Part shown: piece after piece, positions 49,657 to 59,558 of the stretch
Position numbering within the stretch: the stretch's first letter is position 1
How the letters are laid out: every line of letters begins with the position of its first letter
Assembly (NCBI GenBank): GCA_013204595.1
Contig: JABMNK010000054.1
Location: 1-64,000, forward strand
Length of the DNA: 64,000 nucleotides
Reading direction: 5' to 3'
Source: Flammeovirgaceae bacterium
Lineage (GTDB): Bacteria > Bacteroidota > Bacteroidia > Cytophagales > Cyclobacteriaceae
The notes under the pieces: model-generated
What the model was told of the DNA's origin: nothing
What the model saw: the letters and a program-made list of their open reading frames with translations, nothing else
Database searches by the model: none
Made by a program: the position numbers and the translations under genes

Positions 49657-50487
49657 ATGGAAGACTTCAAAAATCTCAAATACGCGTTGTACGAATTAAA
49701 GGGAATTTCAATCGCCTATTTACCTAAACTAGCAGGTGCCCTGTTTTTGCTGATCATAGGTCTTTGGGTCATTTCAAAAGTCAATAGATTCACGAAAAAA
49801 CAATTTGAAAAAAGAGATTTGGACCCTTCGTTGAGCCCATTCTTAAGATCACTCGTCAATATTGGATTAAAAATACTACTATTTATTACTGCCATCAGCA
49901 TGATGGGTGTACAAATGAGCTCATTTGTAGCTATTTTAGGAGCCGCGGGCCTTACCATTGGATTATCGCTCCAAGGAACACTTGCAAATTTCGCAGGGGG
50001 TATTGTCCTACTCATACTCAGACCTTTTCGGGTGGGCGATGTCGTCAATATCAAAGAGCATTCAGGAACCGTCAAAGAAATTCAGATTTTCTATACCGTT
50101 ATTAATACATTTGACAACAAAGTCGTCTATATACCCAATGGAAGTGTCGCAAATGCTGATATGACCAATATCACTTTAGAAACAACGCGCAGAAATGAAT
50201 GGAAGTTTTCAATCGCTTATGGTGATGACGTTGACAAAGCCAAACAGTTTCTTTTAAAATTAATCAAGGAAGATCAACGAATTCTTAAGGAGCCTGAGCC
50301 TTTCGTAGCGGTACACTCCTTAGGAGACAATGCAGTTAATTTAGTGGTAAGGTCATGGTCTTCGACCCAAGACCTTTGGGATGTTTATTTCGATATGAAT
50401 GAAAAAGTATACAAAAACTTTCCAAAAGAAGGATTACATATCCCATTTCCTCAAATGGACGTTCACCTACATCAGCCCCAGAAATAA
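49657..50487 (+). CDS. Small-conductance mechanosensitive channel (MscS family)
   Basis: FVAILGAAGLTIGLSLQGTLANFAGGIVLLILRPFRVGDVVNIKEHSGTVKEIQIFYTVINTFDNKVVYIPNG. Confidence 0.95.
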   Translation: MEDFKNLKYALYELKGISIAYLPKLAGALFLLIIGLWVISKVNRFTKKQFEKRDLDPSLSPFLRSLVNIGLKILLFITAISMMGVQMSSFVAILGAAGLTIGLSLQGTLANFAGGIVLLILRPFRVGDVVNIKEHSGTVKEIQIFYTVINTFDNKVVYIPNGSVANADMTNITLETTRRNEWKFSIAYGDDVDKAKQFLLKLIKEDQRILKEPEPFVAVHSLGDNAVNLVVRSWSSTQDLWDVYFDMNEKVYKNFPKEGLHIPFPQMDVHLHQPQK

Positions 50488-50531
50488 CTACGTCAAAAAT
50501 ATTTTTCTAACCTATAAATAATATTAATAAA

Positions 50532-51419
50532 TCACCTGAAAAGATCATTACGAGCATAATGCCCAACAACATCAAAATCCATCTTTGATTGAACCAAAAC
50601 ATCAGATAGCAAATCCGCCATAATAATCCCTGGCTGATCCCATAAAGGCTGAATCAATTCATTTCCCAAAGGATCTATCACGGTAGTTCCTCCTCTCGAC
50701 ATGATCTCATCAAACCCTGATAAATCTTCTCCTGGAAGATCCGTTGGATAATCCCTTTTGGTGACGAATTGATTACAGCTCAAAACATAGCATCGTCCTT
50801 CACAGGCAATATGCCTAATCGTATGCTGCCAACTGTCCCTATGATCTGCCGTCGGCGCTAGATAGATTTCTATTGACTGTTGGAAAAGCGTTAACCTAGC
50901 CAAGGGCATGTAATTCTCCCAACAAATGAGTCCTCCCACCTTACCATAAGTCGTATCATAAGTGATCAGATCAGTGCCCGATCCTTCACCCCAAATGATC
51001 CGTTCGGCAGCAGTTGGCTTAATTTTCCGGTGTTTACCTATACATTTTCCCTTGGGGTCAAAGTACAACAACGTGCAGTAGAGGGTACCTGATTGAACAC
51101 GCTCAATCACCCCTATAAAACAATAGATACCATGTTTTTTAATGATTTTAGATAGCCTATCAAAAGCTGGTGATGACAGATCTAACGCACTATCGTGATA
51201 GCGTTGCCACATGGCCCTGCCCTGAGAAGACCGGGCCCCCACAACGGTTCCAAAGGAAATACCCCTTGGGTATGCGGAAATAAACGCCTCTGGAAATACG
51301 ACCATAGCTGCCCCTTTTGATTTGGCTTGTTGAATCAAATGATCTACCTTCTCTATGGTATGATTCAAATTAAACAAAATTGGTGCATCCTGCACCAACG
51401 CTACGCGGACATCTTTCAT
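50532..51419 (-). CDS. Nitrilase-branch carbon-nitrogen hydrolase
   Basis: Catalytic Glu VVFPEAFISAYPRG, Lys KHRKIKPTAAERIIWGEG, Cys GLICWENYMPLARL. Confidence 0.92.
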   Translation of the reverse strand: MKDVRVALVQDAPILFNLNHTIEKVDHLIQQAKSKGAAMVVFPEAFISAYPRGISFGTVVGARSSQGRAMWQRYHDSALDLSSPAFDRLSKIIKKHGIYCFIGVIERVQSGTLYCTLLYFDPKGKCIGKHRKIKPTAAERIIWGEGSGTDLITYDTTYGKVGGLICWENYMPLARLTLFQQSIEIYLAPTADHRDSWQHTIRHIACEGRCYVLSCNQFVTKRDYPTDLPGEDLSGFDEIMSRGGTTVIDPLGNELIQPLWDQPGIIMADLLSDVLVQSKMDFDVVGHYARNDLFR

Positions 51420-51522
51420 AATCATTGGGCTTAATCAATGAAGTTAAAAGGGCTTACGGAAATAAAAAAACTTTAAAATCTTTTAAATGAAAAATTTAAA
51501 CTACTTATTGCATGACAAGACT

Positions 51523-51530
51523 TAATTTTG
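51523..51530 (+). promoter_or_regulatory. -7 box TAATTTTG upstream of tmRNA
   Basis: Exact match to TAnnTTTG, about 21 nt before the mature tmRNA 5' end. Confidence 0.45.
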
Positions 51531-51551
51531 TAGACAAGTTCTTTGATTTAT

Positions 51552-51950
51552 GGGGCCGAATGGAATCGACAGGAAGTGCGAATATTGTATTTGCGTGTCG
51601 GGTGATGAGTGTACATCCGCAATCAAATCACTTACATTTTAATTGGCGAAGATTCTTACGCCATGGCTGCTTAATTTAACTTTTAAGTTAAATATGGGTT
51701 TAAACGGTTTAGCGTCTAGCGATGTTACCGGGCCACATCCTACCTTGCTTTCGTCTTTTTAGCGAGGAATTAGGGTGTCATCTAAAAGACTAGCGTTGTG
51801 AGGTTACTAAGCAACTGCGAAAGTCTAGTAGCTGGCGGAAACGGTAGGTTGTTATTTATCAGCCCTTCCGCGAGATAAAATAAATAACTACACATGTAGA
51901 CGATACAGTGTTTCCTTAGCTGGACGCGGGTTCGAATCCCGCCGGCTCCA
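51552..51950 (+). ncRNA. ssrA: One-piece tmRNA; tag peptide (A)GEDSYAMAA
   Basis: 5' GGGGCCGAATGGAATCGACAGG and 3' GCGGGTTCGAATCCCGCCGGCTCCA form the tRNA-like domain (GGGGCCG pairs CGGCTCC); tag ORF GGC GAA GAT TCT TAC GCC ATG GCT GCT TAA at 51645-51674. Confidence 0.96.
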
Positions 51951-51956
51951 CAAAAA

Positions 51957-51990
51957 AGCTCTAATACAGATAGTATTGGAGCTTTTTTTA
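51957..51990 (+). terminator. Rho-independent terminator of ssrA
   Basis: AGCTCTAATAC-AGATA-GTATTGGAGCT followed by TTTTTT. Confidence 0.9.
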
Positions 51991-52433
51991 TTCTATGGCA
52001 CCAACATAAGTATAAACATTTCTTTTTTGGATTGAATTCATAAGCTTCTTCTTTTTTTTATAACTATTGATTAGTTATCTTTTTTGCTATGCTCCCTAAA
52101 ATCCTTTCGTCCATCTTATTTCTTTAATAATAAAATCATACTTATTGGATACTTCGGTTGTATGTAGTCGGAGTTATTTTACTTGAAATATCTCTCCACA
52201 TATTTATCTTATTTAAATGAGCTGAAGTAGATGCTTTAAGCTGTTTTGTCCCTTCACTGATCGCTTCTCTTTGAACATGATTCAATACCATTATACATTC
52301 TTCTTTCAATAGATAAATATCCCATGCTCCCATAAGCTTCGAATAAAAGACTTTAATAAAATCAGATTTTTTAGTTATTTTTATTGGACACTTGATAAAG
52401 CTTCGGCTTCACTGTTTGAAAATATCATCGCTC

Positions 52434-53459
52434 ATGAAAAGAAGATCCTTCGTAAAAAACTCTCTTCTTGGTGGCGCGGCCTTTTTTGTTGCGCGCGATT
52501 TATATAGTGAAACAAAGGGACCCACGTATGGTCACAATGAAATGAAATTCAGGTTAAATACAAAATGGGGAGCCCTCAACCCAGCCAAAACCCCGGTCAA
52601 TGATTGCCATGAAATGATACAAGATTCCAGAGGCCGCATGATACTACTGACCAATGAAACCAAGAACAATGTGATCATTTACAACAAAAGTGGTCGATTG
52701 TTAACCACTTGGGGGACCGAATTTCCTGGAGCGCATGGATTAACCTTACAGGCCAATGGCAACGAAGATTTTTTGTTTATTACGGATACCAACCGACATC
52801 AGGTTTACAAAACCACACCCGATGGAAAAATAGTATTGACCATTGACCCCCCTGCGGATATACCTGCTTATCAACATAAAGACGCCTTTGTTCCCACGGA
52901 AACGGCCGTACTACCCAATGGAGATTTTTACATTGCAGATGGGTATGGTGCCCAGCACATCTTACATTATGATGAATATGGCAACCTGAAAAATAGTTTC
53001 GGTGGACGAGGTATAGGAGATGAATATTTGGATAATGCCCATGGCATCTGTATGGACACCCGCCACCCCACCCCTACACTGCTCATCACCGACCGTACAC
53101 GTACGGCATTCAAGCGTTTTAGCCTTGAGGGGAAGCTGCTTGAGGTGATCCACTTACCGGGTGCATGCGTCTGCAGACCCGTGATTAAAGGTGATTATCT
53201 CTATGCAGCTGTGCTTCGCTCGCCCAACCTGGATACTATTAATTCCGGATTCATCACCATACTGAACAAGGACAATCAAGTGGTGTCAAATTTAGGCGGA
53301 ACGGCACCTGAATATGTAAAGGGTCAATTGCAACCCCTGGCACAATCCGAAAAAATATTGATCCATCCCCATGACGTATGCATAGATGATGAGGGAAGTA
53401 TCTATGTGTCCCAGTGGGCCTCTGGCCAATCTTATCCCTATAAATTTTCTCGTGTTTAA
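52434..53459 (+). CDS. NHL-repeat/six-bladed beta-propeller protein with Tat-like signal
   Basis: MKRRSFVKNSLLGGAAFFVARD; NGDFYIADGYGAQHILHYDEYGNLKNSFGGRG, DNAHGICMDTRHPTPTLLITDRT, HDVCIDDEGSIYVSQWASG. Confidence 0.87.
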   Translation: MKRRSFVKNSLLGGAAFFVARDLYSETKGPTYGHNEMKFRLNTKWGALNPAKTPVNDCHEMIQDSRGRMILLTNETKNNVIIYNKSGRLLTTWGTEFPGAHGLTLQANGNEDFLFITDTNRHQVYKTTPDGKIVLTIDPPADIPAYQHKDAFVPTETAVLPNGDFYIADGYGAQHILHYDEYGNLKNSFGGRGIGDEYLDNAHGICMDTRHPTPTLLITDRTRTAFKRFSLEGKLLEVIHLPGACVCRPVIKGDYLYAAVLRSPNLDTINSGFITILNKDNQVVSNLGGTAPEYVKGQLQPLAQSEKILIHPHDVCIDDEGSIYVSQWASGQSYPYKFSRV

Positions 53460-53471
53460 TCTTCTTGTTTT

Positions 53472-55808
53472 ATGAAAAGAGAAAGTCTACTGGCCATGGT
53501 TATTTTACTCTTCATAGGATACTTGAGTTGGATGAATTTTTTTGCCCCTGAAAAAAAAGAATTGGTCAAAATGGTATCGTATAATAGAGAAATCAGGCCG
53601 CTCATGTCCGACAAATGCTTTACTTGTCATGGCCCCGACGTAACCAAAGTAAAAGCAGGCCTTAGATTGGATCTCCCTTCAAGGGCCTTTGCTGAGTTAG
53701 AAAAAACCAAAGGGAAATATGCCATCGTGCCGGGCTTTCCAGAACAAAGTGAATTGATCCATCGCATTGAATCATTAGATCCTGAAATCATGATGCCCTT
53801 ACCAGAAAGTCATTTGACACGCTTACGTCCTGACGAAATCGCCTTATTTAAACGTTGGATCAAAGAAGGTGCACAATATGAAAAGCATTGGGCTTTTGAA
53901 GTCCCTAAAAAAGCGAACTTACCAGAGGTAAATTATCCGAGTTGGACGACCAATGAAGTCGATTATTTCATTTTGGAAAAAATGGAAGCAAGTGAATTTA
54001 GCCCCAATGATGCCGCGAACAAAGACGCTTTGATAAAAAGAGCCTACGCCGACCTCATCGGATTACCCCCTAACTATGAGGAATTAACGCATTGGCGATC
54101 GCTGTCTACTGAAGATTGGTATGAACGATTGATCGACGATTTGTTGCAAAAACCTGCCTACGGGGAAAAATTGGCATTGATATGGATGGATTTGGCCCGT
54201 TATGCCGATTCTTACGGATTTCAAGACGACAATATTCGGTCCCAATGGCCCTGGCGGGATTGGGTCATCCATGCCTTCAATGATAACCTACCTTATGATC
54301 AATTTTTAATCAATCAAATTGCAGGTGATTTATTACCCAATGCGACCAAAGAAACTATTTTGGCCACGGCCTTTTTTAGAAATCATAAGTTTACCGAAGA
54401 AGGCGGTGTGATCGATGAAGAATACCGAGTATCCTACAACATTGACAAAACAAGAACTTATGGCAAGGCTTTTTTGGGAGTTACCATCGAATGTGCCCAA
54501 TGTCACGATCATAAGTATGACCCATTTTCCAATCGTGAGTATTATCAATTGTACGCTTTTTTCAATGAAAGTAAAGAAAAAGGCTATGAAGGAGATGTCA
54601 GCGTTTCGACGCCTGCCAAAAATCCAAAACTTCTCATCTCCGCCCAAGAAAGAAACAAGTTGTTGTCCTTTCTCAATACATCAGATACCAGCCAACTAGA
54701 AGTGTCCGTCATGGGTGATTGGAGTCCCAAAGATAGCATCAAACCTAGGGCCACCTACATTTTGGCTAGGGGAAGCTATGATGCTCCCACCGATCAGCTG
54801 GTCAAGCCCACGGCCTTGGAATCCATCATGCCTTTTGATACATCAAAATATCAACGCAACCGATTGGGACTTGCTCAGTGGACCACAGACGCTCAAAATC
54901 CGCTTACCGCACGGGTTTTTGTCAATTTTATTTGGCAGGAACTCTTTGGAAAAGGCATTGTCAACACTTCGGCAGATTATGGCCTCCAAGGAGAATTACC
55001 CACGCATCCTGAATTATTGGATTGGTTGGCTGTTGATTTTATGGAACACCAATGGGACATTAAATACTTGATCAAAAAAATTGTCACCAGTAGTACCTTC
55101 AAGCAATCTGCAAAAATAAGTTCTCAACAATTGGCACTTGATCCTGACAACATTTACTACAGCAGATCTCCTCGTATGCGATTCAAAGCGGAAATTATTC
55201 GTGACTTTGTCTTAAGCTCGAGTGGATTACTCAATCCTGAAATCGGCGGCCCCAGTGTTAAGCCCTATCAACCCAAAGGGGTCTGGGAAAGCACCACCTC
55301 CGGACGAGGGGTATTGGCTTCTTATACGCAAGATCATGGCGCCGATATTTATAGAAGAGGTTTGTACACGTTTATTAAATTAACGGCCCCTCCACCCAGC
55401 ATGATGCTATTTGATGCCAGCAATAGGGATCAATGCGAAGCCAAAAGATCAAGTACCAACACGCCCTTGCAGGCCTTAACCATGCTCAATGACCCCACGG
55501 TGCTAGAAGCGTCGAGGGTCTTGGCAGAAAGTATGTCGCTGAGTCCGCAAAAATTATCAGATAAAATTGAGCAATCTTTTGAAAGGATTGTGATTCGCAA
55601 ACCCACTCGAATAGAAAAAAACAGATTGGTCGACTATTGTACCCAGCAAATGCTACTGTTAAAAGACAAACCTTCAGTGGTCAGCGATGCCTTGGCAATT
55701 GGTGAATATGGTCACCCTGCTGAAAAATATGATCCAATCGAAGCCGCTGCTTTGATGAATACAATATTGATTATGTATAATCTTGAAGAAACCATTACCA
55801 AGTCTTAA
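53472..55808 (+). CDS. Planctomycete-type cytochrome c + DUF1549 + DUF1553 protein
   Basis: YNREIRPLMSDKCFTCHGPDVTKVKAGLRLD; WMDLARYADSYGFQDD; GVTIECAQCHDHKYDPFSNREYYQLYAFFN; NPLTARVFVNFIWQELFGKGIVNTSADYG; STNTPLQALTMLNDP. Confidence 0.93.
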   Translation: MKRESLLAMVILLFIGYLSWMNFFAPEKKELVKMVSYNREIRPLMSDKCFTCHGPDVTKVKAGLRLDLPSRAFAELEKTKGKYAIVPGFPEQSELIHRIESLDPEIMMPLPESHLTRLRPDEIALFKRWIKEGAQYEKHWAFEVPKKANLPEVNYPSWTTNEVDYFILEKMEASEFSPNDAANKDALIKRAYADLIGLPPNYEELTHWRSLSTEDWYERLIDDLLQKPAYGEKLALIWMDLARYADSYGFQDDNIRSQWPWRDWVIHAFNDNLPYDQFLINQIAGDLLPNATKETILATAFFRNHKFTEEGGVIDEEYRVSYNIDKTRTYGKAFLGVTIECAQCHDHKYDPFSNREYYQLYAFFNESKEKGYEGDVSVSTPAKNPKLLISAQERNKLLSFLNTSDTSQLEVSVMGDWSPKDSIKPRATYILARGSYDAPTDQLVKPTALESIMPFDTSKYQRNRLGLAQWTTDAQNPLTARVFVNFIWQELFGKGIVNTSADYGLQGELPTHPELLDWLAVDFMEHQWDIKYLIKKIVTSSTFKQSAKISSQQLALDPDNIYYSRSPRMRFKAEIIRDFVLSSSGLLNPEIGGPSVKPYQPKGVWESTTSGRGVLASYTQDHGADIYRRGLYTFIKLTAPPPSMMLFDASNRDQCEAKRSSTNTPLQALTMLNDPTVLEASRVLAESMSLSPQKLSDKIEQSFERIVIRKPTRIEKNRLVDYCTQQMLLLKDKPSVVSDALAIGEYGHPAEKYDPIEAAALMNTILIMYNLEETITKS

Positions 55809-55813
55809 GTCCT

Positions 55814-57259
55814 ATGAATGAATTATTAGAGCATGGATTAAATCAAAATAGAAGGAAATTCTTGTCCAAAATGAGTCTCGGATTAGGTGGACTGGGTCTC
55901 GGATCTTTGATGGTTCCTGGTATGTTTGACGGCCCCAATGAAGCTGATATTTTTTCTAAAATACTTCCTCATTTTGCCCCAAAAGCAAAAAGAGTTATTT
56001 ATTTGTTTCAAAATGGTGCCCCCTCACAATTGGACTTGTTTGATTATAAGCCCATACTCCAAAAAATGCATGGCGAGGATTTACCGGGCAGTATTAGAAA
56101 TGGCCAAAGACTCACCGGCATGACCTCTAATCAAACCACCTTTCCTTTGGCGGGTAGCCGATTTAATTTCTCTCAACATGGTAATCATGGGGGCTGGTTC
56201 AGTGAGACCATTCCGCATATTGCAGGTATTGCCGATGATTTGTGTATCGTGAAGTCCATGTATACGGAAGCCATCAACCATGACCCCGCACTTACCTTTT
56301 TTCAAACCGGTGCCCAGGTAGGAAATAGGCCAAGTATGGGCTCTTGGGTCAGTTATGGCTTGGGGAGCGACAATAAAAACCTCCCCGCTTTTTGCGTTCT
56401 TTTGAGCAAAGGGAAAGGAAATGGACAAGGTGTTTATTCGAAATTATGGAACAATGGTTTTTTGGATTCCATCCATCAGGGCGTGCAATTCAGTAGTGGA
56501 GAGGAGCCTATAAAATACTTATCAGACCCCCCATTTATAGCCAGGGATGACAAGCGTGCGATGTTGGATGAAATAGCCATCCTTAATCAAGAATCCTATA
56601 AAAAAATTGGCGACCCAGAAATTGTGGCTAAAATTCAGCAATATGAATTGTCTTATCGCATGCAAATGGCCGTACCAGAAATTACCTCCTTGCAAAATGA
56701 ACCTGAAAGTATCGTGAAAATGTATGGCCCTGAATGTCTGGTGCCGGGTACTTATGCTGCCAATTGTTTACTGGCACGCAAGCTTTCTGAAAATGGCGTC
56801 AGATTTGTACAATTGTATCATCAAGGATGGGATGGTCATGGTAATTTACCCAATGAGCTCATCGGACAATGTAAGGATGTGGATCAGCCCTCTGCCGCAT
56901 TGGTAAAAGATTTAAAACAAAGAGGTCTATTGGATGAGACTTTGGTGATTTGGGGCGGGGAATTTGGAAGAACCAATTATTGCCAGGGTCCCCTTACCAA
57001 GGACAATTATGGCAGAGACCATCATCCTAGATGCTTTACCATCTGGATGGCAGGCGGTGGGGTAAAACAAGGGGTGCATGGTGAAACGGACGAATTTGGA
57101 TACAATATCAATTCGTTGCCCGTACATGTGCATGACTTTCATGCGACCATCATGCATTTGATGGGCATCGATCATGAAGCATTTACCTACAAGCATCTAG
57201 GGCGTCGATACCGATTGACAGATGTGTCTGGTAACATCATCAATGACTTAATTGCTTAA
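55814..57259 (+). CDS. DUF1501 domain protein (sulfatase-like fold)
   Basis: NRRKFLSKMSLGLGGLGLGSLM; VIYLFQNGAPSQLDLFDYKP; ETLVIWGGEFGRTNYCQG; GRDHHPRCFTIWMAGGGVKQGVHGETDEFGY. Confidence 0.93.
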   Translation: MNELLEHGLNQNRRKFLSKMSLGLGGLGLGSLMVPGMFDGPNEADIFSKILPHFAPKAKRVIYLFQNGAPSQLDLFDYKPILQKMHGEDLPGSIRNGQRLTGMTSNQTTFPLAGSRFNFSQHGNHGGWFSETIPHIAGIADDLCIVKSMYTEAINHDPALTFFQTGAQVGNRPSMGSWVSYGLGSDNKNLPAFCVLLSKGKGNGQGVYSKLWNNGFLDSIHQGVQFSSGEEPIKYLSDPPFIARDDKRAMLDEIAILNQESYKKIGDPEIVAKIQQYELSYRMQMAVPEITSLQNEPESIVKMYGPECLVPGTYAANCLLARKLSENGVRFVQLYHQGWDGHGNLPNELIGQCKDVDQPSAALVKDLKQRGLLDETLVIWGGEFGRTNYCQGPLTKDNYGRDHHPRCFTIWMAGGGVKQGVHGETDEFGYNINSLPVHVHDFHATIMHLMGIDHEAFTYKHLGRRYRLTDVSGNIINDLIA

Positions 57260-57261
57260 CA

Positions 57262-59415
57262 ATGTCGGTACCCAAATGGATATCACTTTGTAAAAATGCC
57301 TTGTGGATTTTAAATCCATTTCTAGGCATCATCGCTTATTATCATCAAGAAATCAATTTTGGTATTTATTTTCAATGGTTGGGTAAAATGCACCCCATGC
57401 TCTTGCATTTCCCTATTGTATTGGGCTTGGGGATCGCAGGCTATTATATCTATACAAAAGACAACAAAAAAACGAGTCCCATCTTCTCCTCTCTATTGAT
57501 TATTCATTCATTACTGGCCACCATTGTGGCTATTTTTGGCATCTTTTTATCCAAACAAGGAAGCTACGATGAGGAGTTGATTTTTTGGCATCAGTGGGGG
57601 GGGGTGGCCATTGCCTGGCTGAGTTGGGGATTGATGGTACTCCATGAACACAATGACTCTTTTAACACCCATTTCTCATTGCGGGCCCTCGTGGGCTTCG
57701 TCTTTGCAGGGGTACTTATTTTTTTTACCCACAAAGGCGCGCAATTGACCCATGGCACCCAGGTGCTGAGCTGGCCTGACGAAGAAATTACAAAGGAGAT
57801 CACGGTAAATATGGACAGTACTGCAACCCTCTATGAAAGGGCCATCGGCCCCCTCTTACAACAAAAATGTCTCAGCTGCCACGGTCCAGAAAAAAAAAAG
57901 GGAAACTTATTACTTAATTCGCCCGATCATATCCTCAAAGGAGGAGAGCATGGCTCTATTTTGATTGGTCAAAATAACAAAAAGGCCCTTTTATTGGAGC
58001 GGCTATTCTTACCCTTCGCAGACGAAAAGCACATGCCCCCAGAAGGCAAATTGCAATTGACCAAAGAGGAACTGAGTTTGTTGAGTTATTGGATACTCGC
58101 AGGGGGTATTTTGGAAGTTCAAATGAATGAACTGGCCCAATCCGATAGCCTATTTTTGTTGGCCGATCATTGGATGCCCAGCATACCTTATTCGGATGGT
58201 CCACCGCAAACTTTTCCCGACTTAAAAGCATACAATTCAAATTATTGCACGGTCAATTATTCATATACAGGTAGCCGTGACATTGAAGTGAGTTTTTATC
58301 AAAGAAATTTTTATGCACATGAAAATTTAAAGCGCCTGGCGCCAATTCAGTCTCAAATAGTCAGCTTGAACATGCAAAACATGCCTTTACAAGAAGAAGA
58401 TATTGCCTTCATTGCACAATGCAGCCAGTTACAAAAACTGAACTTAAACTTCACCCAGCTAAGCGCCGATCAATTGGTACCACTCAAGAAATTAACCCAA
58501 CTCAAGTCTATTTCCATTTGCGGTTTAGCGTACAACGAAAAAACTTGGCCTGCCTTTTTTGAAAATGCACCTTTTATGGAGGTTCATTTATGGTCAGCAA
58601 GCCTAAATGCCCCACAAATCGATAAGATCGTCAACGCCTATCCGCAAATTAATTTTACTGTGGGAGATAATTTAGAAAACGAATTGATCAAACTTACCAA
58701 CCCGATCATTGAACAAGATTCATCCATTATCGCAAATCATCTTGATGTCAATCTCAAGCATTTTTTACAAGGCACCCTCATACGCTATACAACTGACGGA
58801 ACAAATCCTGATAGTTTGTCAAGTCCTGAGTTTAAACAGCCTTTAAGAATCACTGAAAATACTACCTTAAAAGCCAAAGCATTTAAATCCGGATGGATCA
58901 GTAGTGATGTCGTACAAAAAACTTTTTATCGCTCTGAAATACATCCTGATACCATTTATTTTATCACTCAACCTGATACAAAATATCCAGGAATTGGGAC
59001 TCAGACGTTGATCGACTATCAATTGGGTGACCAAAACTTTTCAAATGGCAAATGGGTGGCCTATCGAGAGGAAAATATGGTGTTTGTCATAGGATTTAAT
59101 GAAAGTCAAAAACTCAAAGAGGCGCGCTTTAATACCTTGATTGATAACGCGTCTTATATTTTTCCAATTGCTTCAATACAATTATCCGGCAGTCTTGATG
59201 GTGCCCGATTTAAGGACCTCAATGAAATTAAATTCCCCTCATTAAAAAAAGATGAACTCAATCGAGAAAACAAATCCTTTAGCTGTCCGATTCCTGGCGA
59301 GGATTCTTATAACTTTTATAAGTTTACCCTATCCAATTTAAAAAAATTACCTGATTGGCATCCAGGCAAAAATACCCCCGCTTGGATTTTTATAGACGAG
59401 CTTTTTCTTAATTAA
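57262..59415 (+). CDS. Multidomain membrane cytochrome c protein: DUF2231-like TM region, c-type cytochrome, LRR-like segment, chitobiase/FN3-associated domain
   Basis: Five or so TM helices; CLSCHGPEKKKGNLLLNSPDHILKGGEHGSILIGQN; LQKLNLNFTQLSADQLVPLKKLTQLKSI; YTTDGTNPDSLSSPEFKQPLRITENTTLKAKAFKSGWISSDVV. Confidence 0.82.
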   Translation: MSVPKWISLCKNALWILNPFLGIIAYYHQEINFGIYFQWLGKMHPMLLHFPIVLGLGIAGYYIYTKDNKKTSPIFSSLLIIHSLLATIVAIFGIFLSKQGSYDEELIFWHQWGGVAIAWLSWGLMVLHEHNDSFNTHFSLRALVGFVFAGVLIFFTHKGAQLTHGTQVLSWPDEEITKEITVNMDSTATLYERAIGPLLQQKCLSCHGPEKKKGNLLLNSPDHILKGGEHGSILIGQNNKKALLLERLFLPFADEKHMPPEGKLQLTKEELSLLSYWILAGGILEVQMNELAQSDSLFLLADHWMPSIPYSDGPPQTFPDLKAYNSNYCTVNYSYTGSRDIEVSFYQRNFYAHENLKRLAPIQSQIVSLNMQNMPLQEEDIAFIAQCSQLQKLNLNFTQLSADQLVPLKKLTQLKSISICGLAYNEKTWPAFFENAPFMEVHLWSASLNAPQIDKIVNAYPQINFTVGDNLENELIKLTNPIIEQDSSIIANHLDVNLKHFLQGTLIRYTTDGTNPDSLSSPEFKQPLRITENTTLKAKAFKSGWISSDVVQKTFYRSEIHPDTIYFITQPDTKYPGIGTQTLIDYQLGDQNFSNGKWVAYREENMVFVIGFNESQKLKEARFNTLIDNASYIFPIASIQLSGSLDGARFKDLNEIKFPSLKKDELNRENKSFSCPIPGEDSYNFYKFTLSNLKKLPDWHPGKNTPAWIFIDELFLN

Positions 59416-59534
59416 CTTTGGGTTCAAACAAGCGGATCAATAGCCGATTTTATTGCCCTTTAATCCCTTGTCCAATAAAATAAAAATTTACAAAAATTGG
59501 CACCAAAACCTTTTCTCTTAAAGAGGCTCATTAA

Positions 59535-59558
59535 ATTACACATTACACATTACACATT
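59535..59558 (+). repeat. 7-bp tandem repeat (ATTACAC x3 + ATT) abutting the metZ start codon
   Basis: ATTACAC ATTACAC ATTACAC ATT-ATG. Confidence 0.9.

Noticed and set aside
52142-52333. 63-aa minus-strand ORF downstream of tmRNA (possible island remnant)
   Set aside because: No recognised domain and no promoter or operon context; too short to call, though worth a BLAST if an island is confirmed.
51552-52434. Active prophage or integrative element at tmRNA
   Set aside because: No integrase, excisionase or phage genes seen, and no second copy of the tmRNA 3' end noticed in the window; kept only as an inference.
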